Of a stretch of DNA of 64,000 bases, positions 9,368 through 18,164 are shown in pieces. The notes under the pieces were generated by a model that saw only the letters and a list, made by a program, of their open reading frames with translations, was not told the DNA's origin and made no database searches. Position numbers and translations under genes: made by a program. The DNA is taken from positions 1,638,501-1,702,500 of the forward strand of contig NZ_OY761445.1 of assembly GCF_963664415.1 (NCBI RefSeq). Direction: 5' to 3'. This DNA comes from an uncultured Desulfobacter sp. (GTDB taxonomy: Bacteria > Desulfobacterota > Desulfobacteria > Desulfobacterales > Desulfobacteraceae). Every line of letters starts with the position of its first letter. Position 1 is the first letter of the stretch.

Positions 9368-10681
9368 CTAAACGACCGGTTTGGGAACAAAATCACGGTT
9401 AATACTTAGAACCGGGCAAAACGCCCCTCCCGCCACCTTAAGGGTCGTAGAACCCAGCACAGCTTTTTCAGGGTCCTTTTCCTTGGAATGGTGGGCCATG
9501 ACAATCAGATCCGCATGACAAATTCTGGCAAACTTAAGGATCTCCACATGTGGTGCGCCTTCCCAGGCATCTATGCTATAGCCCACCACCCCGGCAAGCT
9601 TTGTTCCAAACATAGTCTTCATTTTTTCAATGGCCTCTTGAATTTGGAACTCAATCCTCTCTGCAGATGGATATTCATCATTTTCCAGCAGGGGCATGGC
9701 ATAGAAGATATGGAGAGAAGCATTATAAAATTTTGCGATTTCAAATGCATAGTTAAATGCGCAAAGGGCAGGCTCGGAAAAATCCATGGCCAGGACAATG
9801 TTTTGAAAGGCTACTTTAAGCCTGCCCTGGATCATTTCATAATCCTGATGAATTTTCATCACCGCAGGGATAAGCAAATCCGGATCAAAGGGTTTGACCA
9901 AATAATCCAAAGCGCCTGTTTTCATAGCTTTCAACGCCGTATCAATGGTGGCATAAGCTGTCATCATCACCACGTCCATAGCCGGATAGTTCTGTTTTGC
10001 ACGGGTTAGGAGTGTCACACCGTCCATCTCCGGCATTTTAATATCCGTGAGCATGAGTTGATATTGTTTTTTCTCCAGCATTTCAAGGGCTACAGCACCT
10101 GATTCCGCCATGTCTGCATAAAAGCCTTCATCCTCCAACCATTCCCTCAAAGAATCGCGCATGGAAAGCTCATCATCGACAATGAGGATTGAAAAATTTT
10201 TCCGGTCCTGTTTTGACAACACCACGTCATCCACAGGAAAAATCTGCGGCACATCCGGAGGCACAATCATCACGGGACACCTGGCTTTTAAACTCACCTT
10301 CTGCAGGGTTGAACCAGTCAACCCCCAGATCCTGGGCTGATTTTCCGCCACCTTGTGGGGCCCCATGACAATGAGATCTACATTTTTTTTCCGAGCAAAC
10401 CGTAAAATTTCGTCCTGGGGAATACCCGGCACCACCTGGACTTCGTAATTTTCAATTTTCGACAGTTGGGGCGAAAAATAGTCTTCCAACTCTTTTTTCA
10501 CCTCTTCCACCTTGCCGCTGGGTAACAAATACCGAATGGCGCTCCACCCCTCCTCGGGCAGGCCATAGGCGTGAAAAACAAATAGCTTGGACCGGCGGGG
10601 CCTTGCCAGAGCAAAAGATAAATTAGACGCCCCCTTGCTTTCATCTGCCGGTGTTGTTGCCAGTAAAATTTTACTAAACAT
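9368..10681 (-). CDS. Universal-stress / receiver / universal-stress fusion protein
   Basis: First gene of the signalling operon, 437 residues. A UspA fold spans ~1-150 (nucleotide-binding G-x-x-G type segment at LTGSTLQKV), a response-regulator receiver spans ~163-285 (acidic pocket IVDDE, phospho-acceptor D213 in LTDIKMP, conserved K in VKPFD), and a second UspA fold spans ~295-430 (VLGSTTLKV). The start at 10681 is chosen because an AGGAG lies seven bases upstream; the frame is open back to 10786 but without a ribosome site. Placing a receiver between two Usp modules suggests that phosphorylation changes nucleotide binding or dimerisation of the stress domains; this is inference. The following two genes encode kinases, likely partners. 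Confidence 0.85.
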   Translation of the reverse strand: MFSKILLATTPADESKGASNLSFALARPRRSKLFVFHAYGLPEEGWSAIRYLLPSGKVEEVKKELEDYFSPQLSKIENYEVQVVPGIPQDEILRFARKKNVDLIVMGPHKVAENQPRIWGLTGSTLQKVSLKARCPVMIVPPDVPQIFPVDDVVLSKQDRKNFSILIVDDELSMRDSLREWLEDEGFYADMAESGAVALEMLEKKQYQLMLTDIKMPEMDGVTLLTRAKQNYPAMDVVMMTAYATIDTALKAMKTGALDYLVKPFDPDLLIPAVMKIHQDYEMIQGRLKVAFQNIVLAMDFSEPALCAFNYAFEIAKFYNASLHIFYAMPLLENDEYPSAERIEFQIQEAIEKMKTMFGTKLAGVVGYSIDAWEGAPHVEILKFARICHADLIVMAHHSKEKDPEKAVLGSTTLKVAGGAFCPVLSINRDFVPKPVV

Positions 10682-11128
10682 AACTATTCTCCTTTTGCAA
10701 AATCCTCTCGACAGGCTGCCGAATCCAAATGATAGCAGGTCAAGCGATGCGTAAACCATCCACCGGGCAACAGTATAGCCGGACAAAAATTTCAGGTCGA
10801 AAACGAAACGCCCGTAACCAATAGGAACAGCACGGTTTTCGCTCAGGCACTATGCTATTCAGGAACTTAAATCGACGATTCATCTTTATCCTCCGCGGAT
10901 TGCTTGGATTAAGAACTCGCCTAATTAAAGGTGGATTTGATCTTTATTTCACTATATCGAGTTAAAAAGATATGTGCAAGGGGATTTCCCAGGGCATCAA
11001 GCCCTTTAACAGGCCATGCAACCAACAGCCTGTTGTTTCAGCATATCCGGGAACAAAACCAAACAAATTTCATGTCATTACCATCTTTTCTTGAAGCAAT
11101 GCAGATTTAAGTTTTTTTCAACAAATGT
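10682..11128. other. Intergenic region without recognisable gene
   Basis: Between the divergent signalling operon and flagellin gene. No convincing coding sequence was seen. It must hold the promoter of the minus-strand signalling operon, but no clear -35/-10 pair stands out. The right side leads into the dispersed repeat at 11129. Confidence 0.5.
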
Positions 11129-11236
11129 CGATTTTAATAACGGCCATGGGCCGACCTGGCCTATCAGCACCCAGGCTCGCCCCACAACAAAGCATGAAAG
11201 AACATTAGCAACTTATTGGTACTTTCATATAAAAAT
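11129..11236 (+). repeat. Dispersed 108-bp intergenic element, copy 1
   Basis: Starts at cgattttaataacggcc and ends after actttcatataaa. The same sequence, on the opposite strand, is found at 59471-59576, and its first ~62 bases at 16748-16810. It contains a small hairpin CGGCC-atg-GGCCG and a second pairing, ATGAAAG with CTTTCAT. It lies ~100 bp upstream of the flagellin start. It does not code for a conserved protein; role unknown. Confidence 0.85.
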
Positions 11237-11264
11237 TAAAAAGGGTTAAAACAATATTTTTACA

Positions 11265-11293
11265 TTGAATTTACATGTATCCTGCTGTATTAT
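11265..11293 (+). promoter_or_regulatory. Sigma-70-like promoter of the flagellin gene
   Basis: TTGAAT at 11265-11270, exactly 17 bases, then TATTAT at 11288-11293, 50 bp upstream of the flagellin ATG. No sigma-28 or sigma-54 flagellar promoter motif was seen in the same region. Confidence 0.5.
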
Positions 11294-11342
11294 TTAGATA
11301 TTATCATACAGATAATGCAACACGTAAAAACGGGGAGGTCCC

Positions 11343-12143
11343 ATGACAATTTCCTTCAACAACAACCCCTCGGCATTAATCGCCGCAACAATGCTTGAAA
11401 AAACCAACACCGGGTTGACGAACTCTCTGGAACGTATCGCAACGGGCCGGAAAATAAACTCAGCGGCAGACGATGCAGCAGGATTGACCATTGCCAACAG
11501 CCTGAGAAGTCAATCTTTGGCTACCGGCCAACAAATGCAGAATCTTAGTGACAACGTATCCATCGCCCAAACGGCTGACGGCGCGTTAGGCCAGATCACC
11601 GATATTCTCCAGGATATCCGAACCCAGGCCGAGAATGCTGCCGGAGGAAGCCACTCCCAGGAGAGCTTGAACGCCATCCAGTCTGACATTCAAGGCTCTT
11701 TGGATGCCATTAATGATATTGTAGACTCGACATCCTATAACGGCCAAAATCTTTTGGACGGCACTTACAACAGAAACGGCCTTTCAATCGCATCTGCGTA
11801 TACATCAACCCTTGGTTCCCAGGAAACAGGCTTTTTGTCAGACATTGACATCACCACCCCGGAAGGCGCCCAAAAAGCCTTGGAAACTTTAGACCGTGCT
11901 ATGGACCAAATCGGTGAAAACCGGTCTTCGGTGGGGACCACCCAGAATCAGTACACCTCGGATATCGGCAACCTATCCACCATGCAGCTCAATCAAATGG
12001 CATCGGAATCTGAAATAAGGGATGTGGACATCGCAGAAGAAAGCATCATTCTAAATCAAATGAAGCTGCTTAGGAATGCAAACATTTACGCCTTGAATCA
12101 ATCCAACGAGGCCCAGAATAAATATGCCGACCTGCTGGGATAG
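11343..12143 (+). CDS. fliC: Short flagellin
   Basis: A 266-residue flagellin. The N-terminal D0/D1 helices (LERIATGRKINSAADDAAGL) and the C-terminal D1/D0 helices (IRDVDIAEE..., ALNQSNEAQNKYADLL) are both intact, but the variable surface region between them is only about 60 residues, so this is a minimal flagellin with little or no D2/D3. Flagellin is exported by the flagellar type III apparatus and polymerises into the filament. The start has GGGGAGG six bases upstream. No other flagellar gene lies in the window, so it is an orphan copy; it may be an accessory flagellin. It converges with the transglutaminase gene across a shared hairpin. Confidence 0.92.
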   Translation: MTISFNNNPSALIAATMLEKTNTGLTNSLERIATGRKINSAADDAAGLTIANSLRSQSLATGQQMQNLSDNVSIAQTADGALGQITDILQDIRTQAENAAGGSHSQESLNAIQSDIQGSLDAINDIVDSTSYNGQNLLDGTYNRNGLSIASAYTSTLGSQETGFLSDIDITTPEGAQKALETLDRAMDQIGENRSSVGTTQNQYTSDIGNLSTMQLNQMASESEIRDVDIAEESIILNQMKLLRNANIYALNQSNEAQNKYADLLG

Positions 12144-12178
12144 CTTAGGATCGCAATTTCGTCTACTTTATTTCATCT

Positions 12179-12204
12179 GCAGCCCTTAACTCAAGGGCTG
12201 CTGC
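12179..12204. terminator. Hairpin between convergent flagellin and transglutaminase genes
   Basis: Inverted repeat GCAGCCCTT-aactc-AAGGGCTGC. It overlaps the last codons of the minus-strand transglutaminase gene and lies ~36 bp after the flagellin stop. No long T-tract follows on either strand, so function as a bidirectional terminator is likely but not certain. Confidence 0.55.
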
Positions 12205-13067
12205 ATCACATCCACCGCCACCTGAAGACGGTGGTTCCCGCCGCCAAGCACTGAACCCCGAACCGGGGTAATGTCTCCATAATCCCGCCCCCATGCCAAG
12301 GTGATGTGCTGATCATTGGGCACGACATCGTTGGTGGGATCCATATCTACCCATCCAAGCCCCGGAATATAAATGGAGAACCAGGCATGGGAGGCATCAG
12401 CACCGACCAACTTTGACTTTCCAGGCGGCGGCTGGGTATTCAGATAACCACTGACATACCGGGCCGCAAGCCCCATGGCCCGAAGACAGGCAATGCCCAC
12501 ATGGGCAAAATCCTGGCACACACCGCGCTTTATCTCAAAGGCCTTGGCAAGGGGGGTAGAGGTATTGGTGGCATTTGGATCATAGGCAAACTCTGTAAAA
12601 ATCCGATGGGACAGATCAAGAGCGGCCCGGAGTATCGGAGTACCCGGCGTAAAAACTTCAGCGGCCCATCGTGCAATCTCTTTATTGGGCTGGACCATGG
12701 GAGAGGGAAATATAAATTCAAAGGCTTCCAGATCCCTGGGTGTTTCATACACCATCATCTTTTCTTTAACCTGTTCCCAAAGCGGCGTCTGATCCGGCAT
12801 CAGCTGGGCTGCCGGATGAAGGGTCACCTCGGCCTCAGCCAGAATATCAAGCTCAGAATGGGGGCTTTCCAGGCATATATTAATAACGGTGTTGCCGAAA
12901 TAATCCTGGCGTATGGACCGGACGGACGGTTTGGGTTTCAGGCAAACCCGGCTTTGGTTACAGGTCTGAAATTCTGAATTTCTGGGTATCAGCACCAGTT
13001 CACTATGGGACAATGAAGCCGGGGTGTCATATTGATAATGGGTCCGGTGGCTGATTTTATATTTCAT
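12186..13067 (-). CDS. Transglutaminase-like cysteine peptidase
   Basis: A 293-residue protein with the bacterial transglutaminase N-terminal beta domain at ~1-110 and a transglutaminase-like (papain-fold) core at ~150-260. The catalytic triad is visible as Cys in RGVCQDFAH, His in ADASHAWF and Asp in DMDPTND. Proteins of this family occur next to circularly permuted ATP-grasp and alpha-E proteins, and the group has been predicted in comparative genomics to make and cut peptide or amide bonds on an unknown peptide tag. Its start overlaps the end of the upstream ATP-grasp/alpha-E gene by 11 bp, so translation is coupled. No signal peptide; cytosolic. Confidence 0.92.
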   Translation of the reverse strand: MKYKISHRTHYQYDTPASLSHSELVLIPRNSEFQTCNQSRVCLKPKPSVRSIRQDYFGNTVINICLESPHSELDILAEAEVTLHPAAQLMPDQTPLWEQVKEKMMVYETPRDLEAFEFIFPSPMVQPNKEIARWAAEVFTPGTPILRAALDLSHRIFTEFAYDPNATNTSTPLAKAFEIKRGVCQDFAHVGIACLRAMGLAARYVSGYLNTQPPPGKSKLVGADASHAWFSIYIPGLGWVDMDPTNDVVPNDQHITLAWGRDYGDITPVRGSVLGGGNHRLQVAVDVMQQPLS

Positions 13068-15720
13068 TGTTCACCATTTCCGCCACAGGATAACCTTTCC
13101 CCTCAAACTGGCCATTTAGCTGTTTCTCCGTCTCAATCCGACTTAAATAGTGCTGGGTGATGCTGTCGGCGAGGCGTTCCAAATCTTTGTTCAATTTTTC
13201 CAGCAATACCTCCAGGTTAGGCAGCACATCTTTTTCCCCAGGTTTCATCAACTCCTGTGTATCTGCCAGCCGCAGCCGGGTGGTCAAATCCAGGATAATT
13301 TTTTCCTCTTTGGTCCTGAAAGAAAAGGGCTGAGAATTGGGGAGGCTTTCCAGGTGTGAATATAGTGCAGCCAACTGAAAACCCACAGACCGTGGGTTAA
13401 TCTCATCCAGCAAAAGCAGGTCTACCAACGGCTCCATATGAATAGTGGTTCGGTACCGGGTGTGGTAGGTAATACGGCTGTCCGCCACCTCAAGCACAGC
13501 CTCAAGATCGTTGGCGTCCGGAATCGTGTCCCCCTGGATCAGACTGCGCATAACCGTTGTCATGTGAAGGGCCCGCTCAATGCGCCTGCCCATGTCCATG
13601 AACCGCCACCCCATACCCCGGGTCATGCTCTCCAGGGCAAGGCCTGCAAATGCAGACATATTCAGAATAATATCGCTGAGCATTTCCAGGATTTGCGCAC
13701 TCTGATTCTTAGGGTCAATTCGAACCAGCCCTTTTTCAATACGCCCGAGAATCTGCCAGGAATCATCAGAGAGCCGGTCCCTCACCCGGTCAGCCACCTG
13801 GATGGCGTTGTTCAGACAATTGAGAATACTGCTTTGTATCTGAACCCCGTAAATGGACCGGTATAACTCTTTTTCAATAAGGCTTACGGAAAACGAAGCA
13901 TCCGGCCGGCCAAGGTCTGCAGCAATAATTTTCAAACTGGCCATGGCCCGGAGAAAAAACGGCATTTCACGGACCTTGTCCAGTTGGGTTTCACTGTGCA
14001 CACGCATCAAAACGCTTCGGATCACCCGCAGCATTCCTTCGGTACGCTCCATGTACCGCCCCAGCCACAGCATGTTATCTGCCACCCGGCTGGGCAAATC
14101 ACTTCCCCTGTGAATTTCAAGGGGCGTGGTAAAACGGTGAAGCATGCTTTTAAATCCTGTGGGTCTCTCGGACAGACACCAGGCATCTTTGGCCCCCTGC
14201 CCTTTTCCCTGAGTACCTGACAAAACGAGGGTTTCCGAGTCATCGGCCACCCGGGCCAACCCACCTGACATGACGGCGGCTTCCACTTGATCCGTAATTT
14301 TTGCGGGTGCGGTACCGGCATTCTCCATGATGGCGGTGGAGAACATGCGCATAGCCGTATACCTGTTTTTTACGCCTTGTTCAGACCAGACCGGCGCAGT
14401 ACAAGGTTCAACCGGATAATGACCGGCCCAGGCATAGGGTGTGGTCTGAATGGCGTTAATCAATTCCTGTATTTTAGGTCCGGCCAGGGTTTGAGTATTC
14501 ACCACCCGGGTATGGGCGGGGCTGAATGCGCTGTAAAGGGTCATTGGCCGGGTATTATTTTTTATCTCTTCCACCACCCGCTGCAGAACGTCCGGGGAGC
14601 CTAACCAGAATGTATCTACATTCTCAAGGAGCAGGGGCTCACCTAGAATGTCCCGGCACAACTTCGGCAGCAAAGCAAACAGGCCTGGGGATTGAAGCAC
14701 ACCGGAACCAAGCGCATTGCTAATGGCCACATTGCCGGCCCTAACCGCCTGAAGCAGGCCGGGGATACCCGGAAATGTCCGGCTTGAACCGAGCAGGGGG
14801 TCACAGGCATAATCCGGAATCCGGCGCAAAATAACATCCACCCGCTGAAGCCCCCCCAGGGTTTTAAGAAAAACCCAATCGCCCCTGGTGGTCAGATCAT
14901 TGGCCTCCACCAGGGTATAGCCCAGATATCTGGCCAGAAAGACCTGTTCAAAATAATGGGCCCCAAAAGGGCCGTCACAAAGCATCACAATATGCGGTTC
15001 CTGCTGTTTCTGACCGGAAATTTCCATCAGTGACAGATTCAGGTACTTAAAAAACGGGGCCAGGCGCTGGACCTTTTTGGAGTGAAACATCCTGGGCAAA
15101 ATCCGGGTAAGGATAACCCGATTTTCCAGGGCATACCCGATACCTGCCGGATCCTGGGTGCCATGGGACGTTACCTGCCACCTGCCATCGGCCAGGCAGA
15201 TGAGATCTGAAGAAAACAGATGGTGATCCGGGGTAACGCGATCACCACGAAACCGACACTGGCGAAGAAATCCAGGGTTGCCGAATATTAGCTCTGCAGG
15301 AATTACCCGCTTATTAATAAACTCCTGACGACCGTATATATCCTTAAAAATCAAAGACAACAGCTTTGTACGCTGCTGAATGCCGTACTCAAGGTTCTGC
15401 CAGGTACGGCTTGAAATGGGTAAAGGAATGGGATCAAGTGTCCAAGGGCGTTCTGTGGCGGTTGTCGGATTAAAAACATTGTAGGCAGAGCCATGCTCAT
15501 GAATAATCTGCCGTGCTTTTTTCCAGCGCTGAGACAACTCGGCGGTCCCCAGGCTGTTAAGATATTTAGCCAGTCCGTCCCAAGGGGGTTGCATCTTACC
15601 GTTACTTAAATCAACGGCTGTGCTCTGGTTTAGTATCTCCGTGGTAAATACCGGGGTAACAGATTTGGTCCCGGACGGTCCCGGGTCATTCCCGGGGATG
15701 GATTCATTGGTCGGACGCAT
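13057..15720 (-). CDS. Fused circularly permuted ATP-grasp and alpha-E protein
   Basis: An 887-residue protein joining two parts that are often separate genes. Residues ~60-520 match circularly permuted ATP-grasp enzymes (DUF404/407 type; motifs such as KDIYGRQEF and VMLCDGPFGAHYFEQ). Residues ~555-870 are the all-helical alpha-E domain (DUF403), beginning SRVADNMLWLGRYMERTEG. ATP-grasp enzymes of this type are predicted peptide ligases and alpha-E proteins their helical partners. Together with the overlapping transglutaminase gene this is a complete predicted peptide-synthesis-and-cleavage operon. The ATG at 15720 is the first in frame; the N-terminal ~40 residues are poorly conserved, so a later start is possible. 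Confidence 0.9.
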   Translation of the reverse strand: MRPTNESIPGNDPGPSGTKSVTPVFTTEILNQSTAVDLSNGKMQPPWDGLAKYLNSLGTAELSQRWKKARQIIHEHGSAYNVFNPTTATERPWTLDPIPLPISSRTWQNLEYGIQQRTKLLSLIFKDIYGRQEFINKRVIPAELIFGNPGFLRQCRFRGDRVTPDHHLFSSDLICLADGRWQVTSHGTQDPAGIGYALENRVILTRILPRMFHSKKVQRLAPFFKYLNLSLMEISGQKQQEPHIVMLCDGPFGAHYFEQVFLARYLGYTLVEANDLTTRGDWVFLKTLGGLQRVDVILRRIPDYACDPLLGSSRTFPGIPGLLQAVRAGNVAISNALGSGVLQSPGLFALLPKLCRDILGEPLLLENVDTFWLGSPDVLQRVVEEIKNNTRPMTLYSAFSPAHTRVVNTQTLAGPKIQELINAIQTTPYAWAGHYPVEPCTAPVWSEQGVKNRYTAMRMFSTAIMENAGTAPAKITDQVEAAVMSGGLARVADDSETLVLSGTQGKGQGAKDAWCLSERPTGFKSMLHRFTTPLEIHRGSDLPSRVADNMLWLGRYMERTEGMLRVIRSVLMRVHSETQLDKVREMPFFLRAMASLKIIAADLGRPDASFSVSLIEKELYRSIYGVQIQSSILNCLNNAIQVADRVRDRLSDDSWQILGRIEKGLVRIDPKNQSAQILEMLSDIILNMSAFAGLALESMTRGMGWRFMDMGRRIERALHMTTVMRSLIQGDTIPDANDLEAVLEVADSRITYHTRYRTTIHMEPLVDLLLLDEINPRSVGFQLAALYSHLESLPNSQPFSFRTKEEKIILDLTTRLRLADTQELMKPGEKDVLPNLEVLLEKLNKDLERLADSITQHYLSRIETEKQLNGQFEGKGYPVAEMVNNEI

Positions 15721-16206
15721 TCAATTGTGTCTATATCTAAGCTGTTTTCAAAGTATTCCCGCCAAAGCGGAATCTGCTATAGTTATTATTCTAAAAGGGA
15801 CCTACTATAATTGATCCACCTGAAAGACGCAAGGTCAAAACGGCCTTGGCGGGTCAATCGATATATAAAAAAACAACTCAACAATGATGACGGGGGTAAT
15901 TCTTCGAATCCGTACTTTAACACGCTCAAAGCGTCTATTATGCTTGACTTCTCTTGTTTTTCTCATATAATTTTACATAAACGGTTATGGGATGAACCAG
16001 GCTATCCAACGTAACACTCTACATACAACAGAATATTTAAATAATTCAAAATTTTAGCTGGTCTTCCTCATAGCGCTCTTGGGCTGTCCTGATTTTGCAC
16101 CACGATTCAGCCCAGGACAAAAGCAACAAGATCTATTCGGTTAAACATACTTTTTTGCAGGAACAACCACAATGAAGTCTACCAATAATCTTTTGAGGAG
16201 ATTGTC
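15721..16206. other. Divergent intergenic region with one candidate promoter
   Basis: No coding sequence of quality was seen. TTGACT at 15944-15949, 16 bases, then TATAAT at 15966-15971 forms a good sigma-70 promoter pointing to the CBS gene, which would leave a leader of about 230 nt. The minus-strand promoter of the ATP-grasp operon was not identified. Confidence 0.45.
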
Positions 16207-16752
16207 ATGAAAGAAATTCAAATAAAAACGGTTATGACCCCCTTACTCGACTATGTGACCCTCAAGGAAACGGATACTGTTTATGATGTATTCCAGATTT
16301 TAGAAAAAAACAACTCAGATAACCGCCAAGCCCACAGGGATGTCATTGTCGTTGACAACAACGGCAAGTTCAAGGGAAAAGTGACCATGCTTGATATTTT
16401 CAGATCTCTTGAACCTAACTACAAAAAACTATTCAAAAACTATAAAGACGGCACACTGACCAAAGATTATGTGATTAATGCAGTTCGGGATTTTAACCTC
16501 TGGATGGAACCTATTCAAAACCTTTGCGAACGTGGCGCAAACATCAAAATTTCAGAAATCATGCACATTCCCAGCGACGTTGAATACCTCCAGGAAAACG
16601 ACTCTTTAGAAAAAGCGCTACATGAATATGTTATGGGCGTCCACCAGCCTTTGATCGTAAAAAACGGCGACACAGTCACCGGCGTTCTTAGATTCTGTGA
16701 TTTGTTTGAGGTGATCAGAGACCGGATGCTGGCCTGTCCTGCTCCCGAATAA
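16207..16752 (+). CDS. Paired CBS-domain protein
   Basis: A 181-residue protein made of a CBS pair (residues ~5-65 and ~105-172; VTMLDIFRSLEP and VTGVLRFCDLFEVIRD are typical ends of CBS repeats) with a helical linker between them. CBS pairs bind adenosine nucleotides or S-adenosylmethionine and act as regulatory modules. No catalytic domain is attached. The ribosome site GAGGAG lies seven bases upstream of ATG. It stands alone on the plus strand and converges with the glutaconyl-CoA decarboxylase operon. Its stop codon lies inside the half copy of the dispersed repeat. Confidence 0.85.
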   Translation: MKEIQIKTVMTPLLDYVTLKETDTVYDVFQILEKNNSDNRQAHRDVIVVDNNGKFKGKVTMLDIFRSLEPNYKKLFKNYKDGTLTKDYVINAVRDFNLWMEPIQNLCERGANIKISEIMHIPSDVEYLQENDSLEKALHEYVMGVHQPLIVKNGDTVTGVLRFCDLFEVIRDRMLACPAPE

Positions 16753-16810
16753 CGGCCATGGGCCGTCCTTGGTCTATCTACACCTATGCTTTGACCCACA
16801 ACAAAATATG
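16748..16810 (+). repeat. Dispersed intergenic element, half copy (copy 2)
   Basis: Begins AATAACGGCCATGGGCCG and continues to CCCACAACAAAATATG. It matches the first ~62 bases of the 108-bp element at 11129 and 59471; the second hairpin half is missing. Its first bases include the TAA stop of the CBS gene. Confidence 0.8.
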
Positions 16811-16832
16811 CACATCCCCCTCTATGAAGACC

Positions 16833-16893
16833 GGGTGAGCCTCTGATTCCCTGTTTGATGTGCCAGGGAGACGAAAACGCAGGAGGCTCACCC
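16833..16893. terminator. Long hairpin between convergent CBS and gcdB genes
   Basis: GGGTGAGCCTC at 16833-16843 pairs perfectly with GAGGCTCACCC at 16883-16893, and inner bases (ATTCCCTG with CAGGGAGA) extend the pairing. The right arm overlaps the stop codon of gcdB. No T-tract follows, but the position between convergent genes fits a bidirectional terminator. Confidence 0.6.
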
Positions 16894-18006
16894 CCCTAAA
16901 AGAGTTAAAAAAATACCTGCTGCTATCACAGTGCCGATAACACCTGCCACATTGGGCCCCATGGCATACATAAGCAAATAATTTTTCTTATCCGCTTCCA
17001 TGCCCACCTTATGAACCACCCTGGCAGCCATGGGTACGGCCGAGACACCTGCCGCACCCAGCAGCGGATTGATTTTATTTTTGGAACAAAGGTTCATGAG
17101 TTTGGCCAAAAGCACCCCTGTCATGGTGGAAATCACAAAGGCAAAAAGCCCCAGGCAGAAAACAAAAATCACCTGAGGCCTCAAAAAGTTCTCCGCATTC
17201 ATGGTGGCCCCCACGGGCACACCAAGAAAGATGGTAACAATATTCATCAGTTCGTTCTGGGCGGCGTTATGAAGACGATCTACCACGCCGGACTCCCTGA
17301 ACAGATTGCCCAGCATAAACATAGAGATCAACGGTGCGGATGCCGGAACCAGCAAGATGATGATGAAGGTGGAAACAATGGGGAACAAAGTCTTTTCAAG
17401 CTTGCCCACCTTTCTGCCCTTGGCCATGCGGATTTTTCTTTCGTCTACGGTGGTCAAAAGCTTCATCACCGGGGGCTGAATAATGGGCACAAGGGCCATG
17501 TAGGAATAGGCAGCCACGGCACAGACACCCAAAAGAGAGGGGGCCAGTTTGGATGCCAGGAATATGGTTGTGGGGCCGTCCGCCCCGCCGATGATACCAA
17601 TGGTCGCCGCCGCCTTCAGGTCAAACCCAAAGGCCTGGGCCGCAAAAAAGGTGATGTACACCCCGGCCTGGGCACCGGCACCAAGAAAAATCAGCCTGGG
17701 ATTGGCAATGAGCGGCCCAAAATCGGTGAGCGCCCCTAATCCTAAAAATATGACCGGTGGAATGATTTCCCAGTGGATACCATACTCGTAAAATTTCCAG
17801 AGCAGTCCTTCATGGGGGGTCATAAGCCCTGCAAGGGGCAGGTTAACGAGGATAATTCCAAATCCGATGGGCAGCAGCAGCAAGGGTTCATAGGACTTTC
17901 CAACGGCAAGATAGATCAGGGTCAATCCAATAATCCACATGACCACAATGCCTGGGGTAACATAAAACAGCCCCGTGGTCTGGAACAGGGGATACAACGC
18001 GTTCAT
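16888..18006 (-). CDS. gcdB: Glutaconyl-CoA decarboxylase beta subunit (Na+-translocating carboxybiotin decarboxylase)
   Basis: A 372-residue polytopic membrane protein of the OadB/GcdB/MmdB family, with about nine to eleven hydrophobic segments and the family motifs GALTDFGPLIANP, GIIGGADGPTTIF and NxNxGAAGVSA-type loop (INPLLGAAGVSAVPMAARV). It decarboxylates carboxybiotin on the carrier subunit and exports Na+; the Asp in GGADGPT is the family's catalytic/Na+-binding residue. ATG overlaps the stop of gcdD by the ATGA arrangement, so the two small membrane subunits are translationally coupled. It is the last gene of the operon. The sequence alone does not distinguish glutaconyl- from methylmalonyl-CoA specificity; that comes from the adjacent gcdA and glutaryl-CoA dehydrogenase. 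Confidence 0.95.
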   Translation of the reverse strand: MNALYPLFQTTGLFYVTPGIVVMWIIGLTLIYLAVGKSYEPLLLLPIGFGIILVNLPLAGLMTPHEGLLWKFYEYGIHWEIIPPVIFLGLGALTDFGPLIANPRLIFLGAGAQAGVYITFFAAQAFGFDLKAAATIGIIGGADGPTTIFLASKLAPSLLGVCAVAAYSYMALVPIIQPPVMKLLTTVDERKIRMAKGRKVGKLEKTLFPIVSTFIIILLVPASAPLISMFMLGNLFRESGVVDRLHNAAQNELMNIVTIFLGVPVGATMNAENFLRPQVIFVFCLGLFAFVISTMTGVLLAKLMNLCSKNKINPLLGAAGVSAVPMAARVVHKVGMEADKKNYLLMYAMGPNVAGVIGTVIAAGIFLTLLGG

Positions 18007-18161
18007 TTATCCCCTCCGTGCCTGGTGGTTTCCTTAAGCGTCTTTCCGGACTCCAAAGCAGAGACGACCCTTCCGGTAAGCTTAATGGAAAGGTAAAGAA
18101 AAGCCATGCCCGTGAATACGCCCAAAAGACCGATGAGAAACACCCCTACCCCATCACCCAT
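18003..18161 (-). CDS. gcdD: Small membrane subunit of the Na+-pumping decarboxylase (delta/OadG-like)
   Basis: A 52-residue protein: one N-terminal transmembrane helix (VFLIGLLGVFTGMAFLYLSI) followed by a short charged tail ending in ETTRHGGDK. Size, topology and position match the OadG/GcdD subunits that tie the carboxyltransferase to the membrane pump. ATG at 18161 has AAGGA about seven bases upstream. Its TGA overlaps the ATG of gcdB, and it begins 3 bp after the gcdA stop. Sequence conservation in this subunit family is low, so the call rests mainly on context. Confidence 0.85.
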   Translation of the reverse strand: MGDGVGVFLIGLLGVFTGMAFLYLSIKLTGRVVSALESGKTLKETTRHGGDK

Positions 18162-18164
18162 GAT

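Noticed and set aside
10682..10786. Longer USP-receiver-USP protein starting at 10786
   Set aside because: No ribosome site and no similarity; the start at 10681 has a strong AGGAG.
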